Positions 6,470 to 10,353 of a stretch of DNA of 10,353 nucleotides are shown here, one piece after another. The DNA is from an uncultured Methanobrevibacter sp. Lineage in GTDB: Archaea; Methanobacteriota; Methanobacteria; Methanobacteriales; Methanobacteriaceae. Position 1 is the stretch's first letter. Every line of letters begins with the position of its first letter. Location: positions 1-10,353 of the forward strand of contig CACZNW010000153.1 of assembly GCA_902782595.1 (NCBI GenBank). Reading direction: 5' to 3'. The position numbers were made by a program, and so were the translations under genes. The notes below the pieces were generated by a model. The model was not told the origin of the DNA. It made no database searches and saw only the letters and a list, made by a program, of their open reading frames with translations.

Positions 6470-7204
6470 ATGATTATTGGATTCATAGGTTTTGGCGAGG
6501 TTTCAAGGAATCTGGTTAATAGGATATCCTCTCCGGAGATAACATTCATTACATCAACCGAAAACAGGTCACCCGAAACAATTGAAAGAGTCAAAAAATC
6601 CAATATTAAAGTTTTGGATACTTTCAGTCAGGTTGCTGCTTCATCAGATATTTTAATTTCAGCAACCTCTCCAAAAAATGCCTTAAGTGTTGCAGGGGAT
6701 TACGGCAAACTTGCAAAAGGAGTTTATCTTGATTTAAACAATATTTCTCCAGATACCACACTGGAAATAAGTAAGCATGTGGATAACCTGATTGATGGTG
6801 CCATCATCGGGAAAATAAGTTCTTCCAATCCGGTTTTATATCTCTCAGGTAGGGGGGCATCTGATTTACTGTTTCTGAATGATTTCATTGAAACTAAAAT
6901 AATAAGCGATAAGGTAGGGGATGTAAGCAGATTAAAACTGCTTAGAAGCATTTATACAAAAACATTGTCTGTACTTTTAATCGAGGCTCTTGAAACTGCC
7001 GGCGAATATGGTCTGGAAGATGAATTCTTTGACATTTTAACGCTCACTGAAGGGGAGAACTTCCGTGAAAAATCACTGTCAAGAATCAGCGGCACCCGAA
7101 AAAATTTCAAAAGGAAATCTGAAGAACTGAATGAAATTATAGAATACTTTGATCAAAACGAGTTAATTATGGTAAAAGCTGCCCTAAAAAAACTCAACCT
7201 ATAA
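6470..7204 (+). CDS. NAD(P)-binding DUF1932 (6-phosphogluconate dehydrogenase-like) protein
   Basis: 244 residues from an ATG with GTGAT (6463-6467), part of the GGTGAT ribosome-site core, just upstream. The N-terminus IIGFIGFGEVSRNL (2-15) is a Rossmann GxGxx(S) dinucleotide loop, and further Rossmann-like strands run to about 125 (ILISATSPKNAL 61-72; VYLDLNNISP 85-94; DGAIIGK 109-115). The C-terminal helical part (about 150-225: SRLKLLRSIYTKTLSVLLIEALETA) fits DUF1932, the short substrate domain of beta-hydroxyacid-dehydrogenase-like proteins. The conserved Lys in SIYTKTL is placed like the catalytic Lys of that superfamily. Substrate unknown. It is last in the six-gene operon, and its stop overlaps the convergent nucleotidyltransferase gene by 11 bases. 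Confidence 0.8.
   Translation: MIIGFIGFGEVSRNLVNRISSPEITFITSTENRSPETIERVKKSNIKVLDTFSQVAASSDILISATSPKNALSVAGDYGKLAKGVYLDLNNISPDTTLEISKHVDNLIDGAIIGKISSSNPVLYLSGRGASDLLFLNDFIETKIISDKVGDVSRLKLLRSIYTKTLSVLLIEALETAGEYGLEDEFFDILTLTEGENFREKSLSRISGTRKNFKRKSEELNEIIEYFDQNELIMVKAALKKLNL
7186..7192 (-). terminator. U-tract terminator of the - strand operon
   Basis: Seven A on the + strand read as U7 just past the minus-strand TGA at 7194-7196. The bases encode the Lys-Lys near the end of the DUF1932 protein, so the two convergent operons terminate within each other's last codons. Confidence 0.5.
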
Positions 7205-8477
7205 TCACTTTAACTTTAAATCCTTTTTTAGCTTTTTTTATGCTTCCGCTGACCGGAATAAAATGCGAATCCATAATGTATCTTAAATAGGTAACATCAC
7301 GTGCGGGCAATCTCAGATTGGTTTTAATTTTTTTACCTTCACTTTTAAACTGAACTGATATTTTACCGTTCTTGTCAACATATAAATCAGTGTCAATTCC
7401 CTCTTTTGTGATTTTTGTCTCAAATCGGGTCAGGTTAAGTCCGGCTTCAATACTTAACGGAGGATTTTCAACAATAATATTTTTGCTTCTGAAATTATTG
7501 TTTGCTTCACGGGCACTGATTCCATTTTCACCTTCGCATGCAACATACCATGCCCTGTCAATGACCCTTTGAACTTTCTGATTATCAGGAATCACTCCCT
7601 GTGCTTCATAGCCTTTCATCAAATCCATCACTTCCCTTTTGCCGACATTCATTTCAATGGCACTGATTGCAAGTCTTGTCATCACCGGTCCGTAATTGGA
7701 TCTTCTAAACACTGCCCAGATTGATTCGGGGTCTCTGTAAACTCTTCTTTTAATAATTTCATTTATGGTATTTCCGTTAAGATAAGCTATTTTTCCAAGG
7801 TTTCCTCTTGAATAGGTATTCATTCTTTTATAAATGTCACTCCAGTTGCGCTCGCCCGGAGTTCTTCCGGCATCAATTTCTGTCTGCAGAATGTCAATGG
7901 TAGTTTTTGGAAGTAATTTTTTAACTTCGCCGGTTATTTCCATGTCATTGTCGATGATGGACTGTCTGATTAGTCTTCCGGAGTATTTGTCCTTATTGAA
8001 TTCTTTTACAATATGGTAATCCAGTTTTGAGCCTAAAAATTCATTAATGGCATACCAGCGAATTTCATTTCTATTGGTATAACTTTTCGGCATTCCGACG
8101 AAATTACCCTCATCAATAAACTTCTGGGCTTTGGATTTTATTTCTTCAAGTGAAATACTGGCTGAGGTAATGTAATCAGTTACTCCATCATTAATCATTT
8201 GCTTAAGTCTGATTGGAACACTGTATGATAAAACCAGTCTGTGATGAAGTCCTTCAAATGATTTGACCTCATCTGCACCTAATGCGAGCGCCATTCTGCA
8301 TCGTGCATCAAAATTAACAAAAAAAGGAGCATGGTTCGCACTGAAACCCTTGTTCAAATAAACCACAACCCGTTTATCCTGCTTGTCTGCCAGTTTACGA
8401 GCCTGTTTAATTAAATGTTCATGACCTTTATGAACCGGATCGAAATCCGCACTGATTGCTATCAATTTAACACCCAA
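7194..8477 (-). CDS. HIGH-type nucleotidyltransferase resembling TmcAL, with a divergent C-terminal half
   Basis: 427 residues from TTG 8477. A TTG at 8465 (Leu5) has GGGTG at proper distance and is at least as likely, since only a U-run precedes 8477. Residues 1-200 form an adenylyl/cytidylyl-transferase core: SADFDPVHKGH (9-19) with the HxGH motif, NFDARCRMALALGADEV (55-71), and SGRLIRQSI (166-174) in the place of the ISxTxIR motif. Their order and spacing (NPFHNGH, then a TRTKMAL..GAD block, then an IR motif) recall bacterial TmcAL, which uses ATP and acetate to acetylate C34 of elongator tRNA-Met. Total length is also similar. Residues 200-427 I do not recognise: basic, helical, then beta-rich (NLRLPARDVTYLRYIM). 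Function therefore open; the RaSEA neighbour makes tRNA plausible. Other cytidylyltransferase roles remain possible. Confidence 0.75.
   Translation of the reverse strand: MGVKLIAISADFDPVHKGHEHLIKQARKLADKQDKRVVVYLNKGFSANHAPFFVNFDARCRMALALGADEVKSFEGLHHRLVLSYSVPIRLKQMINDGVTDYITSASISLEEIKSKAQKFIDEGNFVGMPKSYTNRNEIRWYAINEFLGSKLDYHIVKEFNKDKYSGRLIRQSIIDNDMEITGEVKKLLPKTTIDILQTEIDAGRTPGERNWSDIYKRMNTYSRGNLGKIAYLNGNTINEIIKRRVYRDPESIWAVFRRSNYGPVMTRLAISAIEMNVGKREVMDLMKGYEAQGVIPDNQKVQRVIDRAWYVACEGENGISAREANNNFRSKNIIVENPPLSIEAGLNLTRFETKITKEGIDTDLYVDKNGKISVQFKSEGKKIKTNLRLPARDVTYLRYIMDSHFIPVSGSIKKAKKGFKVKVIIG
7224..7239 (+). terminator. U-tract terminator of the + operon, inside the convergent gene
   Basis: T6 (7224-7229) and T7 (7233-7239), separated by AGC, start about 20 bases after the last stop codon of the operon. 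Archaeal RNA polymerase terminates at such U-tracts without a hairpin. On the other strand these bases are the lysine codons of KKAKKG in the nucleotidyltransferase. Confidence 0.55.
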
Positions 8478-8483
8478 AAAAAA
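8476..8483 (-). terminator. U8 run between the DUF308 and nucleotidyltransferase genes
   Basis: Eight consecutive A on the + strand give U8 in the minus transcript, 19 bases past the DUF308 stop codon and at the very start of the next gene. It could end or attenuate the upstream transcript. TTAAAAAGA on the minus strand just before it (about 8500-8508) could be a TATA-like box giving the nucleotidyltransferase its own nearly leaderless start. Confidence 0.35.
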
Positions 8484-8501
8484 GTTTGTAGGATAGTCTT
8501 T

Positions 8502-8984
8502 TTAACCATCCATTAATTTTAAAATACCACTTATCACTAACCATAATCCGATTAATGTACCAAGGACAATTGGGTCAGTAACATAAGTTCCAACAATTAT
8601 GTATAATAAACCGAGCACTACACCTGCGATTCCGATATAGAATCCATATCTTGACTGGCGGTTATTGATTAGGGATACAACTCCAACAACTATCAGCATT
8701 ATTCCTGCAAGATATAATGTAATTTCGGCTAAAAATCCGAGTATCGGAAAGTTGAATATTAAACAGATACTTAATAAAAGCAATATAATGCCCAAAAACA
8801 AATCAAGTATTGCTCCGGTTTTATTATAGTCTATTATAGCCACTCCAACAATGAGCAAATAAATTGATATTAACAATATGGATAAACCGATTAAATCGGC
8901 AACTCCAATAACACCCATTACCGGAAATATTATAATCATTAATCCAAGAAGTATAGCCAGTAAACTAATAAATTTAGTTTTCAT
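8502..8984 (-). CDS. Six-helix DUF308 (HdeD-like) membrane protein
   Basis: 160 residues from ATG 8984. An earlier in-frame ATG at 8996 is part of the ribosome site itself (ATGGAGG), and GGAGG sits 5 bases ahead of 8984, so the shorter form is the real start. The protein is almost entirely hydrophobic, with about six membrane segments (about 5-22, 28-51, 58-77, 84-105, 114-133 and 138-157), short loops and a Gly-rich pattern (VVGVV, GIAGVVLG) usual in DUF308 proteins of archaea. The bacterial relative HdeD is linked to acid resistance, but no function is established for archaeal members. It lies between RaSEA (36-base gap) and the nucleotidyltransferase (24-base gap) on the same strand; co-transcription is likely, at least with RaSEA. 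Confidence 0.8.
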   Translation of the reverse strand: MKTKFISLLAILLGLMIIIFPVMGVIGVADLIGLSILLISIYLLIVGVAIIDYNKTGAILDLFLGIILLLLSICLIFNFPILGFLAEITLYLAGIMLIVVGVVSLINNRQSRYGFYIGIAGVVLGLLYIIVGTYVTDPIVLGTLIGLWLVISGILKLMDG

Positions 8985-8989
8985 TTTTG

Positions 8990-8994
8990 CCTCC
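8990..8994 (-). promoter_or_regulatory. Shine-Dalgarno site fixing the DUF308 start
   Basis: GGAGG on the minus strand with 5 bases to the ATG at 8984. The upstream ATG at 8996 overlaps it and cannot be served by it, which moves the start 4 codons inward. Confidence 0.8.
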
Positions 8995-9020
8995 ATTATA
9001 ATATAATAGTTTAAGTTATA

Positions 9021-10103
9021 TTAATATAATTCGATATGCTTGGTTGCGACGGTTGACGAGTTCATATCCGAGTTATTCACTTCGGCCAGCCATTCACTTT
9101 TACACTCACATTCATATTCGATTTTTGTTTGAGTTAAATTATTGGATATTATCATATGTTTCAGGTCTTTACTGCACTTTTTACAGTTATATGGGCCACG
9201 CCTTGAACCGAAGCCTGATGTATCTAAAAGTGCAGGCAAATCTATTTCATCCCTTACTGTATTTATTATTTCGATACATGACCAGATCCATGGTGGCTGA
9301 TAGGCACCTTTTCTCCAGAATCTCTCAATTACAGTTCCGCTGTGGATTGTTGCCGGACAGAATGAAAGTCTGTTCACGCCAACTGACTCGCAGTAATGGG
9401 CAGTTTCAATCGCTTCAGTTATTGCCTGTTTTTCAGACACCAAAATTGGTTTTACAAAAATATATGCCTTTGATTTTAAATTATATCCTTTGGTTTCCTT
9501 TAAACGTTGAGTTAACATGACTGCATTTTCAAAATCATCACGGGTAAATCCCTTGTTGATTTTTTTAAGTCGAGTATAATCATTTGAGGTCTCAAGTCCT
9601 ATACTCACTTCAAATAATGTGTCCCCAATTATTTCAAATATTTCATCCAGATATTCCTCTTTTACATATTCCGGTCGTGACTCTACAATAATTTCGCTGA
9701 CATTGCCCAAATCAACCAGTGTTTTTAGGATTTCATCACGGGCATCTTTTGGAAGTTCATAAGGGTTTAGGAAACTTCCGGACGCAAATAATTTTACTGA
9801 AATTTTATCCTCGTCGCTTATGGGGTGTCTTGAGAGGTGGTCATTAAATATTCTTAAAATTGTTTGTGTATCAATGGGTTCTAATGTACAGTCGGATACA
9901 TAACTGCACATTGTACATCCGCCACTGTCACCAAGAGCCCACGCGCAGCCGGGTGTTGGTAAAATAATGAATAATGTTTTTGCAACACCCTCATAGGTTA
10001 AATCGTCATTGTACCAGCTTTCACCGACTTGCTCGGGGGTTTTTGGATCTTTTCGATCAAAAGCTCTTTGCCTAGTTTCTTTAGTTAAATTTTCAATTTC
10101 CAT
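9021..10103 (-). CDS. raSEA: Archaeosine biosynthesis radical SAM enzyme RaSEA
   Basis: 360 residues. The cysteine pattern C53-x9-C63-x2-C66 (GCAWALGDSGGCTMCSY) is the Elp3-like radical-SAM cluster motif of the COG1244/TIGR01210 family; another Cys is at 72. Core strands follow (VKLFASGSFLNP 103-114, EIIVESRPEYV 137-147, FEVSIGLETSN 164-174, KAYIFVKPIL 212-221). A C-terminal Cys set (C307, C310, C332, C334) could bind zinc. In archaea RaSEA works with ArcS on tRNA position 15: ArcS attaches lysine to preQ0-tRNA and RaSEA cleaves the adduct to leave archaeosine. Neither ArcS nor the tRNA-guanine transglycosylase is in the window. No Shine-Dalgarno precedes the ATG at 10103, and a TATA-like box about 25 bases upstream suggests a leaderless message. 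Confidence 0.88.
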   Translation of the reverse strand: MEIENLTKETRQRAFDRKDPKTPEQVGESWYNDDLTYEGVAKTLFIILPTPGCAWALGDSGGCTMCSYVSDCTLEPIDTQTILRIFNDHLSRHPISDEDKISVKLFASGSFLNPYELPKDARDEILKTLVDLGNVSEIIVESRPEYVKEEYLDEIFEIIGDTLFEVSIGLETSNDYTRLKKINKGFTRDDFENAVMLTQRLKETKGYNLKSKAYIFVKPILVSEKQAITEAIETAHYCESVGVNRLSFCPATIHSGTVIERFWRKGAYQPPWIWSCIEIINTVRDEIDLPALLDTSGFGSRRGPYNCKKCSKDLKHMIISNNLTQTKIEYECECKSEWLAEVNNSDMNSSTVATKHIELY

Positions 10104-10124
10104 TATAATATTATTAGAATAATG

Positions 10125-10136
10125 TTATAATTAAAA
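10125..10136 (-). promoter_or_regulatory. TATA-like box for RaSEA, probable leaderless start
   Basis: The minus strand across here reads TTTAATTATAAC, centred about 25-28 bases before the RaSEA ATG, so the transcript would begin at or next to the start codon. The absence of any GGAGG-like site upstream of that ATG agrees with this. Many alternative A/T words surround it. Confidence 0.35.
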
Positions 10137-10178
10137 TTATGTTAAAAATAGTATGTTATTAAGTTGTGTGTAACGGTT

Positions 10179-10220
10179 TAAAAAATAAAAAAGAAAAAGA
10201 AAGCAAGTTTAGAAACTTGC
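10179..10220 (-). terminator. Hairpin plus U-tract terminator of mer
   Basis: 10203-10220 is a perfect inverted repeat (GCAAGTTT, 2-base centre, AAACTTGC) that includes the mer stop codon. On the minus strand it is followed directly by a pyrimidine run, TTTCTTTTTCTTTTTTATTTTTT (10202-10180). This looks like a bacterial-style intrinsic terminator in an archaeon, as fits a strongly expressed methanogenesis gene. The true loop would be a few bases larger than the centre because 2-base loops are strained. Confidence 0.65.
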
Positions 10221-10353
10221 GATTACTTCTCCTAATAATTTAATGGATTCTTCTACGTTTTTACCTACAGGGGATCCTGCTACGTATTGAGTTACGCCCA
10301 TTTCAGCTAAGCCTTCAATTTTAGGGATGAACTCATCAGGAGTACCACATACG
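10209..10353 (-). CDS. mer: 5,10-methylenetetrahydromethanopterin reductase Mer, C-terminal fragment
   Basis: Only the last 47 codons are in the window; the gene runs off the right edge, so no start is visible. The residues read VCGTPDEFIPKIEGL, then EMGVTQYVAGSPVGKNV and end with IKLLGEVIASF. The block GVTQ(F/Y)V-x-GSP-x-G followed by ESI-x-L-x-G and a final Phe is the ending of Mer, the coenzyme F420-dependent bacterial-luciferase-like enzyme that reduces methylene- to methyl-tetrahydromethanopterin in CO2-based methanogenesis. Its codons look more restricted (CCT for Pro, frequent GTA for Val) than those of its neighbours, as expected for an abundant enzyme. Another F420-dependent luciferase-family oxidoreductase is the only real alternative. 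Confidence 0.85.
   Translation of the reverse strand, partial: VCGTPDEFIPKIEGLAEMGVTQYVAGSPVGKNVEESIKLLGEVIASF

Noticed and set aside
8985..8996. Longer start (ATG 8996) for the DUF308 protein
   Set aside because: That ATG overlaps the GGAGG site that serves the ATG at 8984, so it is part of the leader.
9044..9520. 158-codon plus-strand frame within RaSEA
   Set aside because: Antisense to a radical-SAM gene with clear motifs; no recognisable domains or start signals.
1..10353. tRNA or rRNA genes, insertion sequences, CRISPR arrays
   Set aside because: I saw no rRNA-like or tRNA-like stretch, transposase motif, terminal inverted repeats or spaced repeats; gaps between genes are mostly too short to hold them.

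Overview
The window comes from an AT-rich methanogenic archaeon, most likely a Methanobrevibacter or close relative in the Methanobacteriales. The truncated gene at the right edge reads as the C-terminus of the coenzyme F420-dependent methylene-tetrahydromethanopterin reductase Mer. The window also holds an archaeosine radical-SAM enzyme (RaSEA), an archaeal NcsA-type tRNA thiolase and an archaeal dihydropteroate-synthase-like protein. Start regions carry GGAGG-type Shine-Dalgarno sites, TTG starts and TATA-like boxes. Assignment to genus is inference.

Layout. 1-332 is AT-rich with no gene I can support. 333-1937 (+) is a dihydropteroate-synthase-like protein, presumably linked to tetrahydromethanopterin. 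It converges, two bases apart, on a small membrane-anchored Ser/Asp-rich surface protein (1940-2314, -). A divergent promoter region (2315-2446) opens a tightly packed six-gene + strand operon at 2447-7204: MoxR/CoxD-type AAA+ ATPase, CoxE-type VWA protein, NcsA-type tRNA 2-thiolation enzyme, a 67-residue ubiquitin-like sulfur carrier ending in Gly-Gly, a DUF89/ARMT1-like phosphatase with an N-terminal CxxC, and a Rossmann/DUF1932 dehydrogenase-like protein. Junctions range from a 4-base overlap to 10-base gaps.

The right part is on the - strand. In transcription order it holds a partial mer (10353-10209) with a hairpin plus U-tract terminator, RaSEA (10103-9021), a six-helix DUF308-like membrane protein (8984-8502) and a 427-residue HIGH-type nucleotidyltransferase resembling the bacterial tRNA-acetylating enzyme TmcAL (8477-7194). 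This last gene overlaps the end of the + operon by 11 bases.

Themes. Three or four genes point to tRNA modification: NcsA with its sulfur carrier, RaSEA, and perhaps the TmcAL-like protein. The least understood arrangement is the MoxR-VWA pair. In other systems such a pair remodels or activates metalloenzymes, and here it is the front end of a tRNA-thiolation operon. At both convergent gene ends, terminal lysine codons read as poly-U on the opposite strand and probably act as terminators for the facing gene.
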